Below the pieces are notes generated by a model, which was not told the origin of the DNA, did not search any database, and saw only the letters and a list, made by a program, of their open reading frames with translations. Shown piece after piece: positions 1 to 8,870 of a stretch of 64,000 nt of DNA. How positions within the stretch are numbered: the first letter of the stretch is position 1; every line of letters begins with the position of its first letter. This stretch comes from Paenibacillus sp. LHD-117 (GTDB lineage Bacteria > Bacillota > Bacilli > Paenibacillales > Paenibacillaceae), in the NCBI RefSeq assembly GCF_030929555.1, contig NZ_JAVFVT010000029.1:1-64000 (forward strand), given 5' to 3'. A program made the translations under genes and the position numbers.

Positions 1-77
1 ATCAGATCCGCTCGACTTGCATGTATTAGGCACGCCGCCAGCGTTCGTCCTGAGCCAGGATCAAACTCTCCATAAAA
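1..77 (-). rRNA. rrs: 16S ribosomal RNA, 5' end only (partial)
   Basis: Read on the minus strand, the window starts with the universal 16S 5' end, including the 27F primer region (AGAGTTTGATCCTGGCTCAG) and the conserved stretch through GCGTGCCTAATACATGCAAG. Only about 77 nt lie in the window. The rest of the rrn operon continues beyond coordinate 1, reading away from the origin. The mature 5' end was placed at about 77 by analogy with Bacillus 16S and could be off by a few bases. Confidence 0.97.
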
Positions 78-121
78 GTGTTTGATAGCTCTAAAACGTT
101 GTTGCTATTTCGATCATTAAA

Positions 122-161
122 GCTTGCGAAGTGTTTTGCTTCGCAAAACTTTAGATCGGGC
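122..161 (+). repeat. Diverged copy of a 44-bp intergenic repeat (family 1)
   Basis: The stretch GCTTGCGAAGTGTTTTGCTT and what follows aligns, with several substitutions and one gap, to the near-identical copies at 4061-4104 and 25748-25791. It keeps the self-complementary core (TTGCGAAG ... CTTCGCAA). Here it lies in the transcribed leader of the rRNA operon. Membership is less certain than for the other two copies. Confidence 0.45.
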
Positions 162-173
162 AGTTTCGCTCGT

Positions 174-193
174 TGTTCAGTTTTCAAAGAACA
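174..193 (-). promoter_or_regulatory. rRNA leader boxA / processing element
   Basis: On the minus strand this reads TGTTCTTTGAAAACTGAACA, the conserved sequence upstream of 16S genes in Bacillales. It contains a boxA-like antitermination sequence and forms part of the leader-spacer processing stem. It lies between the rrn promoter and the 16S start, as expected. Confidence 0.75.
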
Positions 194-249
194 ATTTCTT
201 GTCTTTCGTTTCTTGCGTGTCGGCCGTTTTTCTCATCGGCGACTTTTAT

Positions 250-279
250 AATATATCACGTTCGCCTAGTGAAATGCAA
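250..279 (-). promoter_or_regulatory. rRNA operon sigma-A promoter
   Basis: Minus strand: -35 TTGCAT (274-279), 18-bp spacer, -10 TATATT (250-255), preceded by A/T-rich DNA (281-305) that could act as an UP element. The same -35 hexamer and 18-bp spacing recur at the tRNA-Ser promoter (25822-25851). The start point would be near 243, giving a leader of about 165 nt. Confidence 0.75.
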
Positions 280-334
280 GTCCTTTTTTTCATTTTTTTC
301 GAGAAAGTTTTCTGCCCCATAAAAGGACATAAAT

Positions 335-363
335 ATACGCTTCCGCATGAAGCGGAAGCGTAT
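335..363 (-). terminator. Probable terminator of the HD-GYP gene
   Basis: A perfect 12-bp inverted repeat (ATACGCTTCCGC / GCGGAAGCGTAT) with a 5-nt loop sits 11 bp beyond the stop codon of the HD-GYP gene. The downstream tract on the minus strand is U-rich but interrupted, so termination strength is uncertain. Confidence 0.6.
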
Positions 364-373
364 GAGTTCAACT

Positions 374-1441
374 CTATTTTAATACTTCTTTGATATGCAA
401 TTGACGTTCGGTGGCTAGATTCACGATCTTGCCGTCAATCGAAACCCAAGGACGCGTAGGATGCGTACGATCCGAGAATACAATCTCGCCTACCCGGTCA
501 TCGCTCAGCCGTACAACCGTTCCATTATGGAACTGGGTTACTTTCTCTACGAACGTTCTCACATAACCCGGATCGAGCTTTCCGAACGCATCGCTCTGAA
601 TTTGTTCAAGTACGAGATAAGGAGAAACGGCTTTGCGATAGCCTCGATTCAATGTCATCGCATGGAAGATATCCGCGATACACACGATCTTCGCATACGG
701 GTGAATCTGGCTAGCGTCGATACCTAGCGGATAACCCGTCCCGTCCACCTTCTCATGGTGCTGAAGAGCGGCGAGTTTAACGCCTTCGTTGAGAGCTGCG
801 ACATTCTTAAGCAATTGATAGCCCAGAACCGTATGACGCTTCATCTCCTCCAGCTCGTCCGCCAATAGCGGAGTAGGCTTGGAGAGAATGGATCTGTCGA
901 TGCGCACGTTCCCGATATCTTTGAGCAGACCCGCCAAGGCAACCTGCATCCAATCCTTCTGCGGGAGCCCTACCCACTGAGCGATCAAATAAGAAGTCAT
1001 CGCGGAGGTTACGTTATTATGAAGCAGGTAATCCCGCTCTTGGAACATCCTTGGCGCAAAAGTGAGCACCTTATAATCGGCGATATAGCCAAGAAGCTTC
1101 TCGAGCTGGACTCGAATATCCATGATCGGCATGCCTTGCCCGGCAACATAGGTACTAAACAGTTTCCTTAGCACCTCGATCATCTTCTCATACTCCTGCT
1201 GTAAGGGAGTAGCTGGCTGCAAGCTCGGCGATGTTGGCTGTGCAGGCTGCCCTTCAACAGATTTCGAATCGCCGTTGCTATTCTCGACGACTACCGCAGG
1301 TACTAAGAAAGCTTGCAAAATATCCAGTTCCTTCGGAGTAATCACTTTTCCCTTGTGAAACAATAGGCCGCCAAGGGGGGTGAGAACATCTTCCCCGATC
1401 TTATCGCCTAGTTTTAGCTGCGCAACCGCTACTGCAACCAT
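374..1441 (-). CDS. HD-GYP domain protein with substituted HD motif
   Basis: 355-residue protein with a C-terminal HD-GYP-type domain (about residues 135-290). HD-GYP proteins usually hydrolyse cyclic di-GMP. The HHExxDGTGYP motif (residues 228-238) is intact, but the position of the canonical HD pair reads LLKDIG (Lys174-Asp175), so the metal-binding histidine is replaced. The later DxFDA motif reads DIFHA. Activity is therefore doubtful; it may be a sensor or a degenerate enzyme. The N-terminal 130 residues carry no domain I recognise and include a Pro/Gln/Ser-rich linker. The chosen start follows GGGGGAGGGG by 6 nt; an ATG 18 nt upstream would lie inside that ribosome-binding site. It lies about 70 bp downstream of gyrA, on the same strand. 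Confidence 0.85.
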   Translation of the reverse strand: MVAVAVAQLKLGDKIGEDVLTPLGGLLFHKGKVITPKELDILQAFLVPAVVVENSNGDSKSVEGQPAQPTSPSLQPATPLQQEYEKMIEVLRKLFSTYVAGQGMPIMDIRVQLEKLLGYIADYKVLTFAPRMFQERDYLLHNNVTSAMTSYLIAQWVGLPQKDWMQVALAGLLKDIGNVRIDRSILSKPTPLLADELEEMKRHTVLGYQLLKNVAALNEGVKLAALQHHEKVDGTGYPLGIDASQIHPYAKIVCIADIFHAMTLNRGYRKAVSPYLVLEQIQSDAFGKLDPGYVRTFVEKVTQFHNGTVVRLSDDRVGEIVFSDRTHPTRPWVSIDGKIVNLATERQLHIKEVLK

Positions 1442-1510
1442 ACCTGTCCCCTCCCCCATGAGCTAGAGTATACAAGATGTGTGTTGGATCTGAGCTGCTC
1501 GTGCCGTTCG

Positions 1511-3994
1511 TTATTCGGAGTCAGGAGCATCCGTCTCTTGCTCTTCTTCAGACGTTGCGCCTTCGCTCTCTTCGCTCCGCGCTACGCGAGTAACGGTAGC
1601 AACCGTGTCGTCCTCGCGCGTATTAATGAGCTTCACGCCTTGCGTATTCCGGCCCATCGTGGAGATTCCCTCCATGCTGGTACGAATCAGCGTGCCGAGA
1701 GCCGTCATGATCATCAGGTCCTCGTCGTTCTCTACGACCTTCAGCGAGACGATCGGTCCATTCTTGTCCGTCACGTTAAGCGTCTTGATTCCTTTGCCGC
1801 CGCGGTTCTGGATCCGATACTCTCCTACCGGCGTACGTTTGCCGTAGCCTTTGGACGTAACGATGAGCACATCTTTATCCGGTACGACGACGTCCATGTC
1901 GATGACGGTATCGTCATCGTCCAGGCCGATACCCTTCACGCCGGTTGCCGAACGTCCCATGGAACGAACATCGTTCTCCGAGAACCGAATCGACATCCCC
2001 TGAGCGGTACCCATGATGATCTCTTGATTGCCATCCGTCAGCTTCACGCCGATCAGGTCGTCATCCTCGCGCAAGGAGATCGCGATCAATCCGACTTTGC
2101 GGATATTGATGTAATCGTCGAGAGGCGTCTTCTTAACGACGCCTTGTCTGGTCGCGAAGAACAGATAATGATCCGCATCGAAGGCTTGAACCGGGATAAC
2201 CGCGTTAATCGTCTCGCCTTGCTCGATCTGAATCAAGTTGATGATCGGCGTTCCTCGAGCTGTACGGCTGAGATCCGGAATTTCGTAGGCTTTGAGCTTG
2301 TACACTTTGCCTTTGTTCGTGAAGAACAGCAAGAAGTGATGCGTGTTCGACACGAAGAGATGCTCAACGAAGTCATGCTCCTTGGTGTCCATGCCCACGA
2401 CGCCTTTGCCTCCGCGCTTCTGGCTGCGATAAGTCGTAACCGGAAGACGCTTGATGTATCCGGAGTGCGTAATCGAGATGATGACGTCCTCGCGCGGAAT
2501 CAGGTCCTCGTCCAAAATTTCTTCGTCGCTGGCCGTAATCTCCGTGCGGCGTTCGTCTCCGAACCGCTCTTTGATTTCGTTCAGCTCCGTGCTAATAATA
2601 TCGAGCACCAGCTGCTCGTCCGCGAGAATCGCCTTGTATTCGGCAATCTTGGCCAAGAGCTCGGCGTATTCGGCTTCAATCTTGTCCCGCTCCAGTCCGG
2701 TCAGACGCTGCAGGCGCATGTCCAGAATCGCTTGCGCTTGCTCGTAGCTGAGCTGGAACCGGCCGATCAAACCTTCGCGCGCTTCTTCCGTCGTACGCGA
2801 TCCGCGGATGAGGGCAATGACCTCGTCCAGGTTGTCCAAAGCGATCCTCAAGCCTTCCAAAATGTGCGCGCGCGCTTCGGCCTTCTTCAGGTCGTATTCG
2901 GTACGGCGGCGGATGACTTCGATCTGATGCTGCAAATAATGATAAAGCATGTCGCGCAGGTTCAGCGTCTTCGGCTCGCCGTTCACGAGGGCCAGCATGT
3001 TGATGCCGAAGTTCGACTGCAGCTGCGTATGCTTGTACAAGTTGTTCAGTACGACGCTCGGGTTTACGTCCCGGCGAAGCTCAATGACAACCCGCATGCC
3101 GTTGCGATCGGATTCGTCGCGCAGATCGGTAATGCCTTCGATCTTCTTCTCGCGTACGAGCTCCGCGATTTTCTCTACGAGTCTTGCTTTGATAACCTGG
3201 TAAGGAAGCTCGTGCACGAGAATTCGCGCCTTGCCGTTATGTTCTTCGATCGTCGCGCGCGCACGCATCGTAACCGATCCGCGACCGGTCAAATACGCTT
3301 GGCGGATGCCCGAAAGTCCCATGACATACGCGGCGGTCGGGAAATCCGGTCCCTTCACGTATTCCATCAGCTCAAGCGACGTAATTTCAGGATTGCGGAT
3401 GAGCGCCTGCGCCCCGTCGATAACCTCGTTCAGGTTATGCGGCGGTATATTCGTAGCCATGCCCACGGCAATACCCGTTACCCCGTTCACCAGCAGGTTA
3501 GGGAAACGCGAAGGCAATACGACCGGCTCTTGTTCTTCGCCGTCATAGTTCGGTGCGAAGTCGATCGTTTCTTTGTTAATATCGCGAAGCAGCTCCATGG
3601 CCATTTTAGAAAGACGTGCTTCCGTATATCGCATGGCCGCCGCCATATCGCCGTCGATCGAACCGAAGTTGCCATGTCCGTCAACAAGCATATATCGCAT
3701 GGAGAAATCCTGCGCCATCCTAACCATGGATTCGTAAACCGCGGAATCGCCGTGCGGATGGTACTTGCCGATGACTTCCCCTACAATTCTCGCCGACTTC
3801 TTGTGCGGCTTGTCCGGTGACATGCCAAGCTCCGACATCGCGTACAAAATACGACGGTGCACCGGCTTAAGCCCGTCCCGCACATCCGGTAACGCGCGGC
3901 TCACGATAATGCTCATCGCGTAGTCCATAAAGGAATCCCGCATCTCCGTGCCGATATCGCGGTCTGTCACTGACATTCGTTGTTCTTCCGCCAT
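1511..3994 (-). CDS. gyrA: DNA gyrase subunit A
   Basis: 827 residues, normal for GyrA. It is the breakage-reunion subunit of DNA gyrase and works as A2B2 with GyrB to introduce negative supercoils. The catalytic tyrosine is Tyr123 in AAMRYTEARLS. The quinolone-resistance region reads HPHGDSAVYE with Ser84 and Glu88, the usual drug-sensitive type. The C-terminal beta-pinwheel has a GyrA-box variant QKRGGKG at about 525-531 (canonical QRRGGKG) and a second box-like motif NRGGKG later. The protein ends in a short acidic tail. Start ATG is preceded by GGGAGGTAAAGC. It is separated from gyrB by an opposite-strand ATP-grasp gene, so it has its own promoter and a leader of about 260 nt. Confidence 0.98.
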   Translation of the reverse strand: MAEEQRMSVTDRDIGTEMRDSFMDYAMSIIVSRALPDVRDGLKPVHRRILYAMSELGMSPDKPHKKSARIVGEVIGKYHPHGDSAVYESMVRMAQDFSMRYMLVDGHGNFGSIDGDMAAAMRYTEARLSKMAMELLRDINKETIDFAPNYDGEEQEPVVLPSRFPNLLVNGVTGIAVGMATNIPPHNLNEVIDGAQALIRNPEITSLELMEYVKGPDFPTAAYVMGLSGIRQAYLTGRGSVTMRARATIEEHNGKARILVHELPYQVIKARLVEKIAELVREKKIEGITDLRDESDRNGMRVVIELRRDVNPSVVLNNLYKHTQLQSNFGINMLALVNGEPKTLNLRDMLYHYLQHQIEVIRRRTEYDLKKAEARAHILEGLRIALDNLDEVIALIRGSRTTEEAREGLIGRFQLSYEQAQAILDMRLQRLTGLERDKIEAEYAELLAKIAEYKAILADEQLVLDIISTELNEIKERFGDERRTEITASDEEILDEDLIPREDVIISITHSGYIKRLPVTTYRSQKRGGKGVVGMDTKEHDFVEHLFVSNTHHFLLFFTNKGKVYKLKAYEIPDLSRTARGTPIINLIQIEQGETINAVIPVQAFDADHYLFFATRQGVVKKTPLDDYINIRKVGLIAISLREDDDLIGVKLTDGNQEIIMGTAQGMSIRFSENDVRSMGRSATGVKGIGLDDDDTVIDMDVVVPDKDVLIVTSKGYGKRTPVGEYRIQNRGGKGIKTLNVTDKNGPIVSLKVVENDEDLMIMTALGTLIRTSMEGISTMGRNTQGVKLINTREDDTVATVTRVARSEESEGATSEEEQETDAPDSE

Positions 3995-4060
3995 GCTTTA
4001 CCTCCCTGACGTCATCTATCTGGTCAATCGTCAACCATTTCCATTACCGCATAAGAATCT

Positions 4061-4104
4061 GCTTCCGAAGTGGCTTTGCTTTGCAAAGCTGTAGGTCGCT
4101 CATC
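4061..4104 (+). repeat. 44-bp intergenic repeat, family 1 (gyrA leader copy)
   Basis: 40 of 44 bases match the copy at 25748-25791, both containing GGCTTTGCTTTGCAAAGCTG-like palindromic cores followed by TAGGTCGC. A diverged copy is at 122-161. This copy lies within the predicted gyrA 5' leader RNA, where the core can fold as a short hairpin. Confidence 0.8.
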
Positions 4105-4261
4105 TAAGAGTTGCCTCGATATAGGCTTTATCATATTACTTTCACAAATCGGGCTTGCGTAAACCCGCAGGCGCTGCGGACGCTCCCTGCATTCAAAAAA
4201 TAGGCCAATCGTTAAGCTCAGAACGCGAAAAATGGTCATAGATTAAATAGACCCAACTTTT

Positions 4262-4290
4262 ATTATACCATTCATTCCAGAGTCTGTCTT
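4262..4290 (-). promoter_or_regulatory. Putative gyrA promoter
   Basis: Minus strand: -35 AAGACA (4285-4290), 17-bp spacer, perfect -10 TATAAT (4262-4267) with an extended TGG. Transcription from here gives a leader of about 260 nt before gyrA that contains the family-1 repeat. The stretch 4003-4403 holds nothing else I can support. Confidence 0.6.
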
Positions 4291-4403
4291 GTGCTTGGAC
4301 CGGAGCGGAACAGAAAAAACATTCGCGAAAACGCGGCCTTTTGCAGGCTATTCTGCGACATCCGATCATTTCGAGTTGCATCCCATAGAAAGAGGTGAAC
4401 CCA

Positions 4404-5183
4404 TTGGCCATTCGACGCGTGAGAAGCAAATGGGCGAAAACAAAAGTATTGCTGCGCTCTCCCAGGATGCATGCTTATATCCCTCACACGAAACGCTACG
4501 GCAAGGAATCCTTGTACCGCATGCTCCAGGATTACGAGATGGTCTACGTCAAGCCGATTAGCGGCACTTACGGGGACGGCGTTATCCGCGTGGAACGATT
4601 AAACGATCCGGCAGAGGGCTACAGGTACCAGATCGATACGACGTCCCGCACCGTATCGTCCTTCGAAGCGCTCTACCAAGCCTTGCAGCGTTATGCCAGC
4701 CGGAAAGGCTACATCGTGCAGAAAGGCATAGACATGCTGAAGCATCGCAACCGGAGATTCGACCTTCGCGTCATGGTGCAAAAAAACTTAAACAACAAAT
4801 GGGAGACTTCGGGCATTATCGGGAGATTGGCTCATCCGCGCAAGATTATTACGAACTATCATAGCGGCGGAACGTTGATGGCATTGGAGAAGCTGATGTC
4901 CGACCACCAAGCTGCAGCCGAGACAAACGCACTCAAGGCCAATATCCGGAAGCTAGGCGTCAGAATCGGCAAGCAGCTTGAGGCCGCTTACCCGGGCTTG
5001 AAAGAGCTTGGCGTCGACGTTGCGCTCGACACGAAATTCCATCCTTGGATCCTTGAGGTCAATACGAAGCCGCATCCCTATGTCTTCAACAAGCTGGCCG
5101 ATAAAACAATGCATCGAAGAGTAACCCGATACGCAGCTGCCTATGGCGGCATTAAGCGCAAATGTTCATGGAGCAAAAAATAA
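4404..5183 (+). CDS. YheC/YheD family ATP-grasp protein
   Basis: 259 residues, similar in motif content to the ATP-grasp family of Bacillus spore-coat-associated proteins YheC and YheD. Visible features are the ATP-grasp lysine strand YVKPISGTYGDGVIRV, a second lysine segment GYIVQKGIDM, RRFDLRVMVQ, and the metal-ligand strand ILEVNTKPHP near the C-terminus. Substrate is unknown. The start is TTG at 4404, seven bases after AAAGAGGTG; a GTG at 4395 lies inside that site. It is transcribed opposite to the genes on either side and separates gyrB from gyrA. A sporulation role is inferred only from the family name. Confidence 0.85.
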   Translation: MAIRRVRSKWAKTKVLLRSPRMHAYIPHTKRYGKESLYRMLQDYEMVYVKPISGTYGDGVIRVERLNDPAEGYRYQIDTTSRTVSSFEALYQALQRYASRKGYIVQKGIDMLKHRNRRFDLRVMVQKNLNNKWETSGIIGRLAHPRKIITNYHSGGTLMALEKLMSDHQAAAETNALKANIRKLGVRIGKQLEAAYPGLKELGVDVALDTKFHPWILEVNTKPHPYVFNKLADKTMHRRVTRYAAAYGGIKRKCSWSKK

Positions 5184-5212
5184 AGCAGCCACCTTCATTC
5201 GGGTGGCTGCTT
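5183..5212 (-). terminator. Intrinsic terminator of gyrB, overlapping the end of the ATP-grasp gene
   Basis: Stem AAGCAGCCACC / GGTGGCTGCTT. On the minus strand it is followed by TTATTTTTTG, a good U-tract for gyrB, which ends 7 bp away. The stem also overlaps the stop codon of the convergent ATP-grasp gene, so it may slow both polymerases. Confidence 0.8.
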
Positions 5213-5218
5213 GCCTAA

Positions 5219-7126
5219 TTAAATATCCAGATTCGCGTATCTGGCGTATTTCTGTATGAATTCCCGCCGCGGCTCGACGTTGTCTCCCATTAGCGTATCG
5301 AAGATCGTATCCGCCTCGATCGCGTCCTGGATCGATACCTGCAGCATGGAACGGCTCTCGGGATCCATCGTCGTCTCCCATAGCTGGGTCGCGTCCATCT
5401 CTCCCAAACCTTTGTAACGCTGGATGTTCACTTTCACGCCTTCGCCGAATTCCGCAATGATTTGATCGCGTTCCTTCTCCGTAAGCGCGTAACGGACAAC
5501 CTTGTTCCGCTCGATCTTGAAGAGCGGCGGCTGCGCGATATAGATAAAACCGGCTTCGATGATCTCCCTCATGTAGCGATAGAAGAAGGTCAGCAGCAGC
5601 GTGCGAATATGCGCGCCGTCGACGTCGGCGTCCGTCATGATGATGATCTTGTGGTAACGCGCCTTCGCGATGTCGAAGTCGTCGCTAATACCGGTGCCGA
5701 GCGCTGTAATGATCGCCCGAATCTCGGCATTGCCGAGAATGCGGTCGAGACGTGCCTTCTCCACGTTCAAAATCTTGCCGCGCAGCGGCAGGATGGCTTG
5801 GAAGTGGCGGTCGCGGCCTTGTTTGGCGGAGCCGCCGGCCGAGTCGCCTTCGACGATGTACAGCTCGCTGATCGCCGCGTCCTTCGACGAGCAGTCCGCC
5901 AGCTTGCCCGGCAGCGAGCCTACTTCGAGCGCGCTCTTCCGGCGCGTCAGCTCGCGTGCTTTGCGTGCCGCTTCGCGCGCGCGGGCAGCTTGCAAGCCTT
6001 TGTCCACGATTCTACGCGATACGCCGGGATTCTCTTCGAGGAATTCCTGAAACTTCTCCGCGAAGAAAGATTCCACGATGCCGCGAACCTCGCTGTTACC
6101 GAGCTTCGTCTTCGTTTGTCCCTCGAACTGAGGTTCCGGAATCTTCACGGAAATAATCGCCGTCAGCCCTTCCCGGACGTCGTCGCCTGAGAAGTTGGAG
6201 TCGTTTTCCTTGATCAGGTTCATCTTCCGCGCGTAGTCGTTGATAATCCGCGTCAGTGCGCTCTTGAAGCCGGATTCGTGCGTGCCGCCTTCATGCGTAT
6301 TGATATTGTTCGCGAAGGAATAAATATTCTCCGTGTAGCTGTCGTTATATTGCAGCGCGACTTCGACGTGGATATGATCCTTGGCGCCTTCCACGTAGAT
6401 CGGCGCTTCGTGCAGCGCCTCGCGGTTGCGGTTCAAATAGTTGACGAACTCGATGATGCCCCCTTCGTACTTGAAGGAGTTCGATACGCCCGTGCGTTCG
6501 TCGGTCAGCGTAATCTCGATGCCCTTGTTCAGGAACGCCAGTTCGCGGATCCGCGACTGAAGCGTCTCGTAGTCGTAAACCGTCGTTTCCGTGAAGATCT
6601 CGGGATCCGGCTGGAATGTTACCGTTGTGCCCGTCTCCTGTGATTCGCCCACGACCTTGATATCATATTGCGGAGCGCCTCTGCGGTATTCCTGCTGATA
6701 GAGGTTTCCCTCGCGCTTGACTTGCACGATGACGGATTCGGACAAAGCGTTCACAACCGACACGCCTACGCCGTGCAGACCGCCGGACACCTTGTAGCCT
6801 TCGCCGCCGAACTTGCCGCCGGCATGAAGGACAGTCATTACGACCTCCAGCGTCGACTTCTGCAGCTTCGCGTTCATGCCGACCGGAATGCCGCGACCGT
6901 TGTCGATGACGGTAATGCTATTATTTTCATGAACGATCACATCGATCTTGTTGCAATAACCGGCCAGCGCTTCGTCGATACTGTTGTCGACGACTTCCCA
7001 TACGAGATGGTGAAGTCCTTTGCCGCTGGTGGAGCCGATATACATCCCCGGACGTTTGCGGACGGCCTCCAAACCTTCGAGAACCTGTATCTGACTCTCG
7101 TCATACGTATGCTGTTCCAAAGACAT
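5219..7126 (-). CDS. gyrB: DNA gyrase subunit B
   Basis: 635 residues, the usual length for a Firmicute GyrB. It supplies the ATPase and TOPRIM parts of gyrase. The GHKL ATP-binding site shows Glu44, Asp47-Asn48 and DNGRGIP (75-81), with the lid GGLHGVGVSVVN. The transducer domain follows. TOPRIM motifs EGDSAGGSAKQGRDR and DADVDGAHI are intact, and the tail contains QRYKGLGEM. The ribosome-binding site GAGAGGAG is about 13 nt upstream of the ATG. It is the last gene of the dnaA-dnaN-yaaA-recF-remB-gyrB cluster reading away from the origin. Confidence 0.98.
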   Translation of the reverse strand: MSLEQHTYDESQIQVLEGLEAVRKRPGMYIGSTSGKGLHHLVWEVVDNSIDEALAGYCNKIDVIVHENNSITVIDNGRGIPVGMNAKLQKSTLEVVMTVLHAGGKFGGEGYKVSGGLHGVGVSVVNALSESVIVQVKREGNLYQQEYRRGAPQYDIKVVGESQETGTTVTFQPDPEIFTETTVYDYETLQSRIRELAFLNKGIEITLTDERTGVSNSFKYEGGIIEFVNYLNRNREALHEAPIYVEGAKDHIHVEVALQYNDSYTENIYSFANNINTHEGGTHESGFKSALTRIINDYARKMNLIKENDSNFSGDDVREGLTAIISVKIPEPQFEGQTKTKLGNSEVRGIVESFFAEKFQEFLEENPGVSRRIVDKGLQAARAREAARKARELTRRKSALEVGSLPGKLADCSSKDAAISELYIVEGDSAGGSAKQGRDRHFQAILPLRGKILNVEKARLDRILGNAEIRAIITALGTGISDDFDIAKARYHKIIIMTDADVDGAHIRTLLLTFFYRYMREIIEAGFIYIAQPPLFKIERNKVVRYALTEKERDQIIAEFGEGVKVNIQRYKGLGEMDATQLWETTMDPESRSMLQVSIQDAIEADTIFDTLMGDNVEPRREFIQKYARYANLDI

Positions 7127-7164
7127 GCAAGCTCACTGCTCCTCTCGACTGCTCTTCCTGTTCG

Positions 7165-7416
7165 TTATCCATTCGCCGCAAAATGATGCGCTCGTTTCTT
7201 GAGTGTAGAGGATGAGATAGGCGAATAATAAATTTTTTTCTTCGTAACCACGATGGACTTCGGCTCTTCTTCGCCGATCGTCTCCACGTCCTTGCGCTTA
7301 TGGGCACCCGCGACGAATTGTTTGGACAGCTTGGAGGATTGCTCGATAGATATATCAAAGATGGCAACTAGCTCTACGGCCCTGATGATCTTCTCTCCGC
7401 CCAGATGAATATACAT
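7165..7416 (-). CDS. remB: RemB/YaaB-like extracellular matrix regulator (DUF370 family)
   Basis: 83 residues. The N-terminus MYIHLGGEKIIRAVELVAIF is typical of the DUF370/RemA-RemB family of small DNA-binding regulators of biofilm matrix and osmoprotection genes in Bacillus. The recF-remB-gyrB position matches B. subtilis yaaB. The C-terminal part (TIGEEEPKSIVVTKKKIYYSPIS) also fits the family. The start was set at the ATG after GGGGGAAGG rather than the upstream ATG at 7461. Confidence 0.9.
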   Translation of the reverse strand: MYIHLGGEKIIRAVELVAIFDISIEQSSKLSKQFVAGAHKRKDVETIGEEEPKSIVVTKKKIYYSPISSSTLKKRAHHFAANG

Positions 7417-7489
7417 GCCTTCCCCCGCCTCTCCTAAAGCCCAATTTTGATCACGAAGCATCCAAAGACCGGGCTTGTGGAATGCCTAC

Positions 7490-8599
7490 TCATACGGTCA
7501 CTCTGCCTTCGCGCACATAATAGATACCGGCATCGTGGAGTTTGCTCGTGTTGACGCTCTCCAGGCCGGTTGTTGTAATAAAGGTCTGCACCTTGCTTTG
7601 GAAGGTTTCTATGAGCTGCGTCTGCCGATTCTGATCCAGCTCCGACAATACGTCGTCGAGCAAGAGCAGGGGATATTCCCCAATCTCCTCATGGATCAGC
7701 TCGATCTCGGCCAGCTTCAGCGATAAGGCCGTGGTGCGCTGCTGCCCCTGCGAGCCGAATACATGGGCTTCCTTGCCGTTGATGAAGAAAGCCAAATCGT
7801 CGCGATGAGGTCCGGCGAGCGTAACGCCTCTCCGAATCTCCTGATCTTTCACTTGTGTTAACTTTAACATAAATTGATCAAATAAAACAGGTTCATCTTG
7901 CGTGGCGTCCGTATCGAAGGATGGCCGGTACTCGATGGTCAGCTTCTCGGAGCCGTTCGTGATGCCGGCATGAATTTGTTCCGCATAGATTTGCAGTTTA
8001 TGTATAAAGTGTTTCCTCTTTTTCATGATTTTAACACCTAGCTCGGCTAGCTGCATGTTCCATACTTCCATCATCGTCGCGTTGACGCTGCCTGGTCCTG
8101 CGCCCTTCAAGTAGTTGTTGCGCTGTTGGAGCACCTTGCCGTATTGCTGCAGCGTATACAGATAACCGGGCTGCACCTGTCCGATCTCCATGTCGAGGAA
8201 TCGGCGGCGCACGCCCGGCGTGCCTTTCACTATCTCGAGATCTTCCGGCGCGAACATGACGACGTTGACCGATCCGATGAAGTCGCTCAGCTTGCGCTGC
8301 TCCAGCCCGTTAATCTTCGCCTTCTTGCCCTGCGAGGAGAAGAGAAGATCGAGGGTGATGGCGCCGTAACGTTTGTCTACCGCCCCCGATATCCGTGCGG
8401 AGTCTCCTTGCCAGCCGATCAGTTCCTTGTCCTTGGAAGTCCGATGCGACTTCGACAAGGCAAGCACGAAGATTGCTTCGAGCAGATTCGTTTTGCCTTG
8501 GGCATTCGGTCCGAGGAAAACGTTTACTTGATTCGACGTAGCCAGCTCGAGGCTGGCGTAATTTCGATAATTTTGCAATTCGATATGTGTCAGAAACAC
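7490..8599 (-). CDS. recF: DNA replication and repair protein RecF
   Basis: 369 residues. This SMC/ABC-like ATPase loads RecA at gapped DNA with RecO and RecR. Walker A is GPNAQGKTNLLEAI (near residues 30-43), the signature region GSQGQQRTTALSLKLAE is in the C-terminal third, and Walker B is LLLLDDVLSELD. Order dnaN-yaaA-recF is the standard Firmicute arrangement, with 18 bp to yaaA. Confidence 0.97.
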   Translation of the reverse strand: MFLTHIELQNYRNYASLELATSNQVNVFLGPNAQGKTNLLEAIFVLALSKSHRTSKDKELIGWQGDSARISGAVDKRYGAITLDLLFSSQGKKAKINGLEQRKLSDFIGSVNVVMFAPEDLEIVKGTPGVRRRFLDMEIGQVQPGYLYTLQQYGKVLQQRNNYLKGAGPGSVNATMMEVWNMQLAELGVKIMKKRKHFIHKLQIYAEQIHAGITNGSEKLTIEYRPSFDTDATQDEPVLFDQFMLKLTQVKDQEIRRGVTLAGPHRDDLAFFINGKEAHVFGSQGQQRTTALSLKLAEIELIHEEIGEYPLLLLDDVLSELDQNRQTQLIETFQSKVQTFITTTGLESVNTSKLHDAGIYYVREGRVTV

Positions 8600-8617
8600 G
8601 ATTCGACCTCCCGGTCC

Positions 8618-8839
8618 CTACGCGAATTCACGCGCAACGACAAATGTGCCGCAGCCTTCGACTTCCACTTTGTCGCCCGCGTACAGCTTGCGGCCCCGGC
8701 GGTTATCCACTTCCCCGTTTATGTGGATAACGGTCTCCAGCAAGAAAAATTTCGCTTGTCCACCTGTGGATATACAATCCGCCAGCTTCAGAAACTTCCC
8801 TAATTCGATATATTCCGTCCGAATCGGTATCTCTTTCAT
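8618..8839 (-). CDS. yaaA: S4 domain protein YaaA
   Basis: 73 residues, a single S4-like RNA-binding domain (LGKFLKLADCISTGGQAKFF ... INGEVDNRRGRKLYAGDKVEV). The small S4 protein between dnaN and recF is conserved in Bacillales. Its role is thought to be ribosome-associated but is not well defined. It is probably co-transcribed with dnaN and recF. Confidence 0.93.
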   Translation of the reverse strand: MKEIPIRTEYIELGKFLKLADCISTGGQAKFFLLETVIHINGEVDNRRGRKLYAGDKVEVEGCGTFVVAREFA

Positions 8840-8870
8840 CCTCTTCGCTTCCTTTCGGGCTTTCCTGGGA

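Noticed and set aside
1481..3820. Long plus-strand open reading frame of 779 codons
   Set aside because: It is the antisense shadow of gyrA; composition and homology support only the minus strand.
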